From: Haliclona indistincta | Taxonomy: Eukaryota > Porifera > Demospongiae > Haplosclerida > Chalinidae | Assembly (NCBI GenBank): GCA_964017065.1 | Contig: OZ024784.1 | Span: 14,489,152-14,553,151, forward strand | Length of the DNA stretch: 64,000 nucleotides | Reading direction: 5' to 3' | Part shown: positions 1-11,638 of the stretch, piece by piece | How positions within the stretch are numbered: position 1 is the first letter of the stretch | Layout: the number at the start of each line of letters is the position of its first letter | Notes under the pieces: generated by a model | Seen by the model: only the letters and a program-made list of their open reading frames with translations | Databases searched by the model: none | What the model was told of the DNA's origin: nothing | Translations under genes and position numbers: made by a program

Positions 1-7
1 TGTCCAG

Positions 8-917
8 GGTGTAATTGAATCATTCAATATTAGTACCAACTACTGGGTACTACTGTGAGTGATTGTTATTTGTCGATCCCAGTTACATATAGTATGTGCA
101 GGTATGTCTACAAGAGGTTAAAGTGGCTCGGAAACAAAAGCATCTCTCAGACAGTAACTCTCGTTTTTCTCACTGTTTGGCACGGTCTCTGGCCGGGTTA
201 CTTGCTCAACTTCAGTTTCGAGTATTTTGCAGTTAGAGCAGAAAAAGAGGTAATAAACAACACCTGTTCCTCACTACTGATCCTCCTGAGGCTCTCTGCC
301 TCTTATTGTGTTCCTCCTGTGTTTCCCCAACCCATGATTGTGTGCATCAGTGGTGCACCATTGAGTGACTCTCTCTCGGGAGTATTGAGTGGTCTGGTCT
401 CCTGTGTGTGACTAAACACTCCACTTACTAATACTGTTTTGAAAAAGATTCTGAAAATTGTATCAGATTTGGTTCGCTATGTGCATTAATCTCTCAGTGC
501 ATTGGTGCACGAGTGGATTCAATGTGTTCTTCATGTTTCAATGCAGTTTATCAGCACTTGTAAAGCAGTGCTTGGTGGTTCTCTTTATGATTTTTCATGG
601 CCAATACGTCTGCCACTCTGGATAGCTGCCTACATTTTCAAGAACATCATACTCTTCTATCCTCTTATTCTGTTTGTTCTCTTAAACTGGAGAGATTGTT
701 ACAAGGTGATGAACTAGAATTTAGTTACATTCACTTTCGAAACTCTATAGAAATTGAATGCACACGAGTGTGTTATCAGATCATGATTTCCCCTCTTTTT
801 TCACAGTTCATGGCAGCGGTCCATTTCTATGGCTATGCTGTGGTTGGTGTGTGGTTGGCGTGTTATGCTGGCTACAACATGTTGTGTGCTAGATCCAGAA
901 AGCACAAGCAACTCTAA
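8..917 (+). CDS. LPCAT3-like MBOAT acyltransferase, 3' part only
   Basis: Four terminal exons are visible (about 8-54, 102-249, 547-705, 807-917, stop TAA at 915-917); the gene starts before the window. They encode the C-terminal part of a membrane-bound O-acyltransferase, including the WHGLWPG motif that carries the MBOAT active-site histidine, followed by several hydrophobic helices and a basic tail. Family members of the LPCAT3/MBOAT5 type re-acylate lysophospholipids in the ER; that substrate is inferred. Every exon boundary and phase matches the complete gene at 8519-11161, so the two are tandem paralogues. The joined exons read open with no frameshift, so this copy looks functional as far as it can be seen. 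Some of its introns differ in length from those of the other copy. Confidence 0.85.
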
Positions 918-985
918 TCGCATTGCTATTGATCTGTGTAATTGTGCAACCATTTTCGTTACGTGTACTATGCGGCATCAAAGTC

Positions 986-991
986 AATAAA
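986..991 (+). terminator. Probable polyadenylation signal of the first MBOAT gene
   Basis: A canonical AATAAA lies about 70 nt after the stop codon of the upstream MBOAT gene, the usual place for a short sponge 3' UTR. Confidence 0.5.
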
Positions 992-2159
992 ATATTTTCA
1001 CATGCCTACTGCATGACTCGCATCATAACCAGTATGAGTGGTTATCATAGTGCATACGTGATCTGGTTGTGCTCCAACAGGATCACATAGCACTTCACAC
1101 CCACACAACTGTAGTCCAGCAGTCTTTAGTTTGTGACTACACTATGCAACCAAGTCTAGACCTGTTGTACTGGATCACTTTAATTACTCATCTGAAGTGC
1201 GAATTATAACTTTTATAAAAACGATTTCAACATAATATGAGCTGGCATGCTACTAGCATGCAAATATGCTTCCAGTACTTCAGCTCTAGCACCTGCATAG
1301 CTGACAGTGTAACAGTTTGAAAAGACCAACATGTTATTTCTGGTGTGGGTATACCATCTAATGTTTGTGTGGCAAGCTGGGAAAGTTTATTTATACACTG
1401 GGCATCCTTAATCAGAGGAAATGTATGTTAGTGTCTTTGCATAACTGTGTGTGCATGCATGCATACTGTTGGTGTGGCGCAGACATTTTGCATACCACAT
1501 AGTTAAGAAGTGACTGTTTTTATTTGGAGGAGGGAGCATGCTAACACTACAGCTTGTGATAATGTTTCTCTTTGTCAATGATTCCTGCCATGCCACCTGT
1601 GTGATGAGGGATTACCTTCAGCTGTGTACACACCTCAAGTATGAGCAAAATTATTTTCTCTGCTCAAAAGAAGCAGAGATATGATAAACACAGTTAAGTA
1701 CAGCATGATATTGAGCACAATAGCAGTTGATGACTCTCTGTTCTACACTGTGTGGTGTGTGCCTTGTGGCTGCTGTTTTACTAATTATGTTTAGAGGGTG
1801 GAGTAGGGAGGTCAGCACAACGAATAAAGTACTGACAAACATCACATCTGAAAATCAGTGATCAACTGAGATGTGCTGATCGGAAACTGTGTTCATAGTT
1901 ATAGAATTCCATTGAGGGTTGAACTAACTCAGACATACCTGTGGTTTGACTGTGCTATTCATGTGGTTGGTGCAAGCTTCTTTGTTGTGGTCCAATGGAA
2001 GTGCTAATCGAATTATCATGTATTTGTGTGGTACACTTATTAGCACTTTGCAATTTGATTGTACTTGATACAACTCATTGAATGGAGAGGGCTTGGCAAT
2101 AATATAAAGATAAAAACAAACATAATACATAAGAGTGTAAAATGGTTGAGCAGTATGTG
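992..2159. other. Intergenic region between converging genes
   Basis: The stretch lies between the 3' ends of the first MBOAT gene (plus) and the KLHL gene (minus). It is AT-rich. Short open frames occur on both strands but none has a recognisable domain, splice structure or codon bias. I see no RNA gene or clear transposon. The right end probably holds the KLHL 3' UTR. Confidence 0.6.
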
Positions 2160-4027
2160 TTACACCATCTTCAGTGTTTTAACTACACCTATGTAACTGC
2201 GTTGGTATTTTAATGGAGAGAGAAAACGCCATTGTTCTTCGGCTGGGTCATATTCTTCTACTGAGTCAAGTTGTTCTACTCCATCATATCCACCTACAGC
2301 AATGATCTTGCCGTCTATAGCAGCTGCCCCAACACCAGCTCGAGGTGAGTTCATTGGTCTGATGATCACCCATGTATCTGTTGTTGGACTATACTGTTCT
2401 ACAACACACAAGTTTCCTCGTTCATCGTGACCTCCTACTGCATATATGTAGTCGCCAAGAGATACTGCTCCAAGTGCACTACGACGACAGTTCATGTGCA
2501 TTGCAGATGACCAGTAGTTTTTCTGGGGACTATATTTTTCTACTGTATCAAGAAACATACAAGTATGACAACCTCCTATGGCATAGATGATGCCATGGTG
2601 GAGTACCACTCCTGGGCTGTCTCGTCTGGTGTTCATGCTTCTCTGCCATTCCCATCTGTCCTGAGTTGGGTTATATCGTTCCATACTCTTGAGCTTTGAG
2701 ACACCATCTTGTCCTCCTATAGCATATATGTATTCTCCACAAACGACTACACCTGCACTTGCTCTTCGCTGTTTCATAGAGGCTACTTGTTTCCATTGTT
2801 TAGACTTCAAATCATACATTTCCACAGAGCTGAGAAAACGAGAGCTGTCATGTCCACCAATGGCAAATAGATATCCATTAAGTACGGCCAAACCAACTCC
2901 ATTGCGAGGCTGCAGGGTAGATGCTTGTACTTGCCACTCCCTTGTTTCTGTGTCAATTGACTCAACAGTGCTTACAGCTTCCTTGCCATTCCAACCACCG
3001 ATGGCAAACAGTTGTTCTATTGGCTTCCTCTTGCCCTTTGGAGAATCACACACTGTTGAATCCTGAGCAATGGGGAAAAGGGGAGGGACAAGAGATCATG
3101 TAACATCTACTCAACATACAGTTTACACAACATTAGTAGTTGGAGCATATCAAGTATTCACAACAGTATTGTTACCTCTTCTAGCAAGGGGGTGGGTTCC
3201 ACTTGTTGGTTGCACTTAGCTCGCTGTGCTATGGCAGTGAGCAGCAAACGAACACACTCCTTGTCAGAGATCACTAAATCTAGTTTGCCGACTCTCTCCA
3301 GCAGATCCTCCAGAGAGAGCAGGTGCAGACGAGTAGCAGCCAAAATAGACTGAATGTGTACTGTTCGCCCACTCGTGTCATGCTTTATCCACTCCAGAGC
3401 GGCTTGTAGCACTTCCAACTCCGAGTCGGTGTTGAGATGGTCACTGTTCAGGAGACACAGCACCTCATGAAGCGAAAGCTTTAAAAATTCCTCCTGCTTG
3501 CAGACGTCTGGAAAGTAGCGATTGGCATAAACTCCGGCAGCCTTGGCCAGGTCCTTGCAGCCGTGCAGCTCTGCAAACAACTTGATACCGAGGCAGTTAG
3601 TGGGATCGAGTTGTTGTCTAAGAAAGTGACTGCAAGCTGCTTTAACTTCTTCAAATTGCAGCACGTTAGCAGCTGGTAGCAGATTTTGCACATTGTCTTC
3701 AGAGATGGTGATTGCTGAAGTATACGCATAGTTGATCAATGCAGCCAGCGAGTCATAGTCCACGCCTTTCAAACAAACGACCTCTTGCCGACTTTCTGCA
3801 AGGCTGCCAGTAAACATGGCTTTAAAGTACGGGCTGAGCGAGGCCAGCACGACACGGTGAGCTGACAAGTGGCCGCCGTCCACCTCGATCAACACGTCGC
3901 AGAGCTGGTTGTCACGGCGCATAGCAGCCATCTCGCCAAACGATGAGGAGAACTGAGCAGTGAATCGAAAGCTGTGCTTCTCGCAATCCGATTCGACTGT
4001 GGAGCTTACGTCAATGTTCATTGTCAT
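2160..4027 (-). CDS. Kelch-like BTB-BACK-Kelch protein (KLHL family)
   Basis: Two exons (4027-3176 and 3062-2160) join in phase 0 with good GT-AG sites and give a protein of about 584 residues, the normal KLHL length. The BTB domain (about 33-138) contains the DNQLCDVLIEVDG and HRVVLASLSPYFKAMF signatures. A BACK domain follows (about 143-245), then six kelch repeats (about 300-583) with the repeated double glycine and Tyr/Trp pattern (AIGG, AVGG). KLHL proteins usually act as substrate adaptors of CUL3 ubiquitin ligases: BTB binds CUL3 and the propeller binds substrate. It resembles the KLHL20/KLHL3/KEAP1 class, but I cannot assign one orthologue. The frame stays open upstream to 4117 without an ATG, so Met at 4027 is the likely start. 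The gene is divergent from the Roco gene. Confidence 0.93.
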
Positions 4028-4185
4028 TTGATCTGAGTAAAAGCTGTTGAAGAGATAATGGCAAGCACGCGCCGCATCTTTAAATACGAGCCCTTGGCAC
4101 ACCCCTCCACATGCCACATGCCTCGCCTCCTCTTTTTGCAGATTATAATGGGCGGGGCTAACTCATTTCGGCATTGCTGCGCAGT
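4028..4185. promoter_or_regulatory. Bidirectional promoter between KLHL and Roco genes
   Basis: Only 158 bp separate the two start codons. The segment contains a GC-box-like GGGCGGGG at 4150-4157, close to a TTATAATGG stretch. The head-to-head arrangement implies a shared promoter; the actual transcription starts are not visible. Confidence 0.55.
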
Positions 4186-7100
4186 ATGGCTACTTTCGAT
4201 CTCTTCTCCGCTGTAAAGGACGGCAATACAGATTCTGTACGCAATTTGCTTTCCTCAAAAGCGTGCCGCTCTCGTCTCAATGACAGGAACGAATGGGGCG
4301 ACACTGTGCTCCACCTTGCCGCTGAGGCAGGCAATGCAGAGGTCTGTCAAATGCTGATAGCTGGTGGTGCTTCTGTGACAGTGCGGAACAACCGTGGAGA
4401 GACGTGTCTTCACCGTGCCGCTGTTGGCGGACATACTGAGTGTGTCAAAGCAATTGTCGGTATGTCCTTCAATTTTGCTCATGTTTGCCTACATCTGACC
4501 CAACACTCTTTCTCATGCAGATCGTGACAATGACCCCGAGGCAGTCAATTCTCAGAATGATGCTGGTTACACTGCCCTCCATCATGCCGCCAAGCATGGC
4601 TCTATTGATCTCATACAGGTGTTGCTGCGAGCATCAGCCGATCGCATGTTGGAGAACAATGCCGGCGAGACACCGTACATGGTGGCACACAAGTACCAAC
4701 AGTACGATGCCGAGCGACTACTGCTGAATATTGAGCAAGCACATGGTTAGCACCTGACTATCATGTGATGACCGGCTGGCTGTTTCTTATTGTATCATAC
4801 TGTACCATATTATAGCTTCATATATAATTTCGAGTTGTATATTATAGAATTTGCAGTGACTGCAGTAACTTAGCAATAGTCACTTCATTGATCACACACT
4901 GCTTCATGATCAGTTAACCACACAGTCATAATTTTTTCTCAAAAAAATCATTTTCATTTCCCTGTTGATTTATTATTGTATACTCAGTGTATCACTGTAC
5001 TGCTGTGCGTACTTTACCATCATCACATTCAGTTTATATCAACAAAGACGTCTCTTTTAGTTTCAACAATAACACGGTAGTGTCATCAATATCACGTTTT
5101 CGGCATTCACTATTTGTGAGAATGTAAACTTCTAGAGAATTTACAAAGCAGCATTTTGTGTACACTTTGCTTTTCCACATGACCACACCTTTTCCTTGTT
5201 TCTCTTTCTTCAGCTGATAAAGCTATTCAGGAAATGAATGCCAAAGCCAAGAAAGTGATTGCAGCCTATGGAAAGGCTATCAAGCATGCTCACAAACCAG
5301 ACTCTCGAATTCGCCTGATGTTTATTGGTGACTCGTCAGCAGGTGAGAATATTGTTATTATTATCATCACATGGGGTCGTATTTGTAAAAACTAGTCTTC
5401 CAAGATGTGTAGCCATCAATACTGTGGGCTTTGTCTAGCTAGCTATCAGTGCCAGCATATCATAACACAATGTTTTTACATACTACAGAATGATGATATC
5501 AGTAACATTTTATGTTCAAAATCATACATTGAGATGGTGTTTGTGTTATTCAGGAAAAACCAGTCTCAAGAAGACACTATTTGGAGAGGCGTTCTTTAGA
5601 GAGGAAGAGTCTACTCGAGGTATTGATGCCGACCCTTCCATCACAAGAATCCAATTCCGACAGTATCGAGAATGGGTCCTTCAGCCGTACTCTAAAGCAG
5701 ATGCCCACCGATTGAATCTTGAGTATACTGACGCCATCATTGAGTATGTACTGAATGAGATACGCAAGCCTGGTCCTTCAGATGAGGTAGTAGACACAAA
5801 AAAGCTGAATCTTCGTAAGCAGGATGGAAAGTCGGTCAATTTCAACACAGAGCTTCAGATTATACCAGACCCAGTGTACAAAGACACAGCTGAGGGAGGA
5901 GAGACAGCAGAGGAAGAGGGACCACAAGCAGCCACTGCTAATCCTATTCCAGTGCGTCCACCAACATTGGAGGCTCGTAGAGAACCAGCAGAGGAGAATC
6001 CTGCAATGAGTCTTGCCACCACTACTGAAGACAATGAAGATGAAGATGTTGATCCAACTACGACTGGTCCCTTAGCTACACTGAAGCTGTTTTCTCCTCC
6101 GCCTGCTGCCAAAGCATTTCCTGGCCTGCATCCACCTCAGCTAACAGGTGTGACTCATTCTATATCACCAGAAAGAAGTTCAGGAGCCGAGAGACCAAGC
6201 AGGAGCACATCAGCCAGCCCTCGGTTCTCTGGGATTAACCCTCCACCTTCTTCCTCAAATGGAGAGGGGCGCAGCTCAATAGCCAACGATGAGAACTCAG
6301 CTGGTCATGTCAATGGTGATCTGGAGGAAGAGGACGAACAGGAAGAGGGGATCACTGTTCCCGGTCGAGGAAGACAAGGAAGTGTTGCAGTAAGATCAGG
6401 TGATGATACCGAGTCTCGTCCTCGCCCCATCCATGTTGAGCACCCTGAGAAGCCAAAAAGATTGTTCTTTGAAAGCACACAAGAGATTTCTAAAGTGTTG
6501 ACTGACCACGTTCCTGTTGAAGTGCTCAAGCGTATGGTGATTCGCTGGCCTGTTGAAGATGCTCCTCCAATTGACAGAAATCCTCTCAGTCGTCGCCGCT
6601 TGCTTATCTCTGCCTGGGACTGCGCTGGAGATCCTCTACAACAGAACATCATACCACTGTTCTTCTCAACTCGCTCTATTTACCTCATGGTTTACAACCT
6701 AACGAAAGACCTAGATGCCCCTTCAGAGAGCTACCAACGTCACAAGCTTGTTAATCTTGAAGGTGAAGTACCAACCAATGCCGATGTCCTGGAAGATTGG
6801 CTGGGAAATGTGACCACCCACACCATTCACTATCCAATTGGTCCTTTCCTGTACTCCAAGTCTACACCTCAACTTCCTCCTGTCATCTTTGTCGGCACCA
6901 ACAAAGATTCTCCAGACATCAAGCCAATGAATCAGTTCTTCCAGCGTCCTTCATTTCAGACGTACAAGACACACGTACTGGAACACGAGCCAGGTGTCAT
7001 TGGTGTTAGCAGTCATTATGAATGGGAGCTAGAAGAGGGCTACGTTGATCACCATTTTCTGCGAAGAGAGATAGAACATGTTGCCCGTCAGATGCCGTAT

Positions 7101-8324
7101 ATATACGAGATGGTTCCTGTCCACTGGGTGAAACTAGAGCAACTCATACACACTCTACTCGAGCAGAAGAAAATTTTGATTCACATTGCTGACCTGGAGC
7201 GATACATTGCAGCACACTGTGATATTGTGGGCCCTCTTCAGGTAATAAATGATCCAATTACATGTCCTATAATGTGTCTGTGGGTGGTTTTTAGTAAATT
7301 ATTGTGAAAAATATTTTTTCTTGTGCAGGCATCACCTGCTGTGGCTCATTTTCACGACATTGGAACAATAATCAATTTTTACCGTCATCCTGCTCTTTCT
7401 CAGCTTGTGGTCACTCAGCCTCAATGGTTGATGGATTCGCTCTCTTCCATCTTTGTGGCTACTGGCAATAAGTGGGTTGCCACTGAAATCCAGAATGCAT
7501 TTCAAATCCTGACGGTAGAGGGCAAGATCAAGTTGGACGTCCTTCTTCTCGCCTACCGCTGCTGCCGTCTTCCACAGCGCCACTGGAATGAGGCCATATT
7601 TTTCTTCACCTTTATGGATCTGGTAGCAATGCACTCGGCCCAGGACAATGAAGGCTCCTCTCGTAGTCGACCTGTCTATATTCCTAGCATGGTGCTGCGA
7701 CCCCCTCCTGCCTTCTCCTTCGGACCGACTGAGAGCGATCCTCAGACCCTTCTCTTCTCCTGTCCTCGTGGAATCTTCCCTGTGTCTCTGTTCAACCAGC
7801 TTATCACCAGGTGTGTGCGCTCTTCCAGCTATCCACCAGTCCTCTACAACAGGATCACTCACCTTCGTCTCAATCGTAACCACCATCTCATCCTACGCTA
7901 CGACCACACTGCTGTCAGCATTCTAGTCCAACCAAGGACAGATGCAATCTGTTCCTATTGTGCTAAAGATGAGGAGAACCATCCTGTGATGACTGAGTAT
8001 GAGCAGCTCAACAAGCTAACAGATCCAGAGTGTGAGTCAGTGATGTCCGAGTACATGACATACTTTGATGCCAAAATCAGTCGCAAGAAGCTACCAAAGA
8101 CAGCCCTAGTTTTCACAGACAAGCTATCATCTCTTCATGAAATCTGTCCAATGGTTCTTGCTTTCCTGTGGGAGCACCTAGAGTTCCTGCTACGCTGCTG
8201 GTATCCCGGCCTAGAGGTGAAGCTGAGGACGGTGCAAGGTACGACTCTTGATCAACGATGGAAGCTCACTGTGCTCAAGAGAGGGGAATCTCCTGACAAT
8301 TTAACTGTGTGGTTCAAGAAATAG
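4186..8324 (+). CDS. Ankyrin-Roc-COR (Roco family) GTPase
   Basis: Five exons (4186-4459, 4521-4745, 5214-5342, 5554-7241, 7329-8324) join cleanly to 1103 codons. Residues 1-150 hold ankyrin repeats (GDTVLHLAAEAGN, GETCLHRAA, GYTALHHAAKHG). A Roc GTPase domain follows: P-loop GDSSAGKTS near residue 205 (split by an intron), DxxG in WDCAGDP near 565, and a TNKD-type base-recognition motif near 657. A COR-like domain occupies the C-terminus. There is no kinase domain and no leucine-rich repeat. About 350 residues of Ser/Pro/Glu-rich, low-complexity sequence lie between the P-loop and DxxG, an exceptional insertion in the switch region. Roco proteins are large, dimerising GTPases that act as signalling scaffolds; the role of this one is unknown. 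A TTG-started extension to 4174 exists, but ATG at 4186 is preferred. Confidence 0.9.
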
Positions 8325-8518
8325 TCATCATTCATCTATTGTAAATAGGTAGTGTGTGCCTGTACTTCCATTCCACAATTTGTAAATAACCGCATTTTAA
8401 AATTTATTCATTATTGCTTGAAACTTGGATTCAATTTTATCACGCGACTCATACAGCAGCCGCTCGTGCTTTGAAGCAGTTCAGCAGTTTAGCCGAGAGT
8501 TTTAATAGCAGTGTTGCG
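8325..8518 (+). promoter_or_regulatory. Short intergenic region upstream of the second MBOAT gene
   Basis: About 190 bp separate the Roco stop codon from the next start codon on the same strand. It must hold the Roco 3' end and the MBOAT promoter and 5' UTR. No defined element beyond AT-rich sequence is evident. Confidence 0.4.
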
Positions 8519-11161
8519 ATGTCGTCCTTTGGAGGAATATCCGCGATTACCGAAATGCTCGCGGGCTTCGGCTTGCCTGAACCTTCAGCACGACTTCTTC
8601 TGGCTTTGCTTTTCGGTGAGCTCGATGGAATCACAGGGTAATGTTCAATTATTGTTTTTGTTCTTTCTCAGCGTTTGTGCTTGCGATTGTGTTTCGGCTC
8701 GTGATCGCGAGGCTCAATGCTCAAGTTCAAGTAAGTATCAAGGGTTTGCATGATGTCCATAGCTAGTACAGCAACACCTATAGCTACACTACTAATAACC
8801 ATGTCTTGTACAAATGTCTTGTCATTGAGATGTATAATATAATCACTATGTGAATAGTTATTGACATCTAAAGTTTAGATCAGGTGCTAGGAATAGATCA
8901 GCATTTGTGAACATGGTATAATGCTTGTCTTCACAATTTCTGTTTAGGATGCTACCTGTATGTAGCTGTCACTCATTTTCTCTTTCTATAGCATTTTTTC
9001 TCTGCTCTCTTCGGAATAGGTCTTGTCTACTTTGTCATCGGTGGGTTCATGATTCTGTTGTTAAACTGTCAAGCATACTTGTTGTTTGCTTCTAGGCACT
9101 GATATCTGGCACTGCTTCTTTGATATTCTAGTAGTGTACGCTGCACTGAAGGTGTTTGGAGGTACCACACTATCACTCTGTGTGGCTTGGATTGTTCCTC
9201 TAGTGAGTCGACTATGAGCAGTCTTCCAGTAAAATTAAGTTCCTCGAGAAACTTTATTTAAACTAAGTGAGATCATGATTACTGTGGTTGCTGCTCTATT
9301 CTGTAGAGTCACTTGCTAGTAGGATACTTCATAGCACTATTAGCTGGAGAAGAGTACGAGATCACTTGGACACTACCATCCTGTGTGTTGCTGTTCAAAC
9401 TGATTGGTCAGTCTGTTGAACCATGCTCAGTTATGTATACTGTGCAATAGCAAGAGTCTTCACACCCTTGACAATAATCAGTAGCATATCTTTACTGAAT
9501 GCCTTTACCTATTCACTCAACAGGTCTAGCTACTGATCTCTGTGATGGAGCAAGAGATCCAGTGAGTTTAACAAGTTATGTCTTCTTGAACATATTTTAC
9601 ACTCATACAGAGTACTCTTAGTGAGGACCAGAAGGCTAATGCTGTCAGCTCAGTGCCTCCATTACTGGAGGTGAGTTAGAGAAGTATACAGTGTGATGAC
9701 ATTTTCTCCTTCTCTCTCGCAGGTCCTTGGCTACTGCTTCTTCTTTGGCGGTGTCTTAGTGGGACCTCCTGTTAGTCGCTGGCTACCTGTGCTCATGCTG
9801 TTATAAATTTTATTCCTTTTAGGTGTATTTCATGCGGTTTAGAAAGCTGACATCAGGAAAGCTGTACGATGTGAACAAGACGCCAAGCTGGTTCGACCAT
9901 ATCATTAGTCTCATAACCATCCCATGTTCTGTTCAACAGTATTCCTGCAGCTCTTATACGGCTGGCTCTAGGTGGTGTATTTGCTGCACTGTATACTATA
10001 GTTTCTCTCAAATATCCGTTCAAGTATCTTGCATCAGATGGTTTTGCAGTAAGTAACCAACCAGCGATATCATCATGGTACAAATTCCGGCATTTTTTTA
10101 AAGGAGAGAGATTTGCTATCAAAATTGTGTTTAGTAATGTTGATCACTAAAGCAACTATTTGGAGATATTCTACAGTGTGGTTTATAGCGGTATGAAATG
10201 CTAGATTATCACTTTGTAATGTGTTGAAATACCTTTCTTCAGGAAGCCGCTTGTATCATGACTGGAATATCTTTCAAGTCAGTTCGTAAAGATGGGACTG
10301 TAGATTGGAGTGCCATTAGAAATGTCAAGCTTATCAAATTTGAGTTATCCATCACTCATCAGGTACAGCTTAGTGTCTTCTCTGTCCAAGTTGATGATTG
10401 ATGTTTCAATTTTAGGATGTGATTGATTCATTTAGCTATGGCACCAGTCAGTGGGTGGCTAGGTAAACGTATTGCTGCTTGGGTTACTATGTTGTGAGCA
10501 TGTCTATCTAGGTATGTATTCAAACGCCTCAGATGGCTAGGTAACAAGAGTGCCTCTCACATTATCACTATGGTGTTTCTTGGTGTCTGGCACGGGCTCT
10601 GGCCTGGTTATCTTATTACTTTTATCTCCGAATACTTTGTTATCACTGCTGAGAGACAGGTACATTGTTCAACGTGTTTGTTTCATTGTTTTAAAGTTAA
10701 TTCACAGTTTATCAACACATGCAAGTCTGTGCTTGGCGGCTCACTTTATGATTTTTCTTGGCCAATACGTTTGCCACTCTGGGTAGCCGCCTATATCCTC
10801 AAGAACTTAATATTCCTGTTTAATGTCACTGTGTTCTTTCTACTGAGTTGGACGGATTGCTTGAAGGTACGTGACTCAAATAATGTATAGTAGCTGTATT
10901 ACACGCCAGTGAATAGCAGGACAGCCTGTGGCTGGGTCTAGCTCATAGTATATAGCTAGTACGTACCTATTACCCAATTATGAATGCATGCTGCGAGTAT
11001 GCATGGATCATGTGTGTTGTAACATCTTTGTTCACACGTTTCTCTTCTAGTTCATGGTTGCTGTACACTACTATGGTTATATATTAGTTATGGGCTGGAT
11101 TGTACTATATGGTGGCTACTCAATGGTGTTTCCTCCAGCAAGGAAGAGTAAACAGCAGTAA
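8519..11161 (+). CDS. LPCAT3-like MBOAT lysophospholipid acyltransferase, complete
   Basis: Sixteen small exons (first 8519-8615, last 11051-11161) join to 469 codons, close to the roughly 490 residues of vertebrate LPCAT3. The protein is almost wholly hydrophobic, with many transmembrane helices. It has the family segment GYFIALLAGEEYEITWTLPS followed by VLLFKLIGL, and the active-site histidine lies in VWHGLWPGYL (exon 10512-10659). An Asp-rich DLCDGARDP stretch matches the position of LPCAT3's DYYDG. MBOAT5-type enzymes transfer polyunsaturated acyl-CoA to lysophosphatidylcholine or lysophosphatidylserine in the ER; the exact substrate is inferred. One intron (9891-9939) is only 49 bp. The gene is paralogous to the partial one at 8-917. 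The start is the first ATG compatible with the hydrophobic N-terminus. Confidence 0.9.
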
Positions 11162-11638
11162 CAGCAAGCCGAGAACAGCACACATACATTCATCTCATCT
11201 GTGCTGTTTCTATTAGAGATATTATAGGAGCACACATACACTATTTTCATTTGATGTTACATGTATATGTTATATATGCACGTATAGAGAGGCTGCATGG
11301 GACTCCTAAGAAGTTTTGTCCTCGTGGTTCGTGCTGGTGATGTACGCGAGTTTGCTAAACTATCGTTCACCAGAGTTCGCTAAACTATCGTTGTTGAGGC
11401 CGAAGACTCTGGTGTTTGGGACTAGTGTTGTACCTAAAGAAATTAAAAAAGATTTCTATCGAAATCAAAAGGATGTAGGGTTGTGAAATCTACCACTAGT
11501 CCACAATGTAATCTAACACATGGAATGGTATAACACCTACATGTGTGTGCACGTGCATGCGCACATGGTTCACCCGCGAGTTTATAGTCACTACATACAC
11601 CAGTCTTCTGGAGACTCAGAGTCCAGCTAGTGCGTGCC
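11162..11638. other. Intergenic region between MBOAT and NUP153 genes
   Basis: It contains the MBOAT 3' end, a short direct repeat of 'gttcgctaaactatcgtt' type near 11350-11392, and a solo arm of a foldback repeat. The NUP153 promoter must lie at the right end. No coding frame is supported. Confidence 0.5.
11439..11535. repeat. Solo arm of a foldback (MITE-like) repeat
   Basis: About 95 bp match the arms of the foldback element at 51498-51893: an A-rich start, then TTTCTATCGAAATCAAAAGG, GGATGTAGGG, CCACAATGTAA and CATGGAATGG in the same order. Only one arm is present here. Confidence 0.65.

Noticed and set aside
4028..4117. N-terminal extension of the KLHL protein to 4117
   Set aside because: Would need a GTG start; the ATG at 4027 gives the standard family layout.
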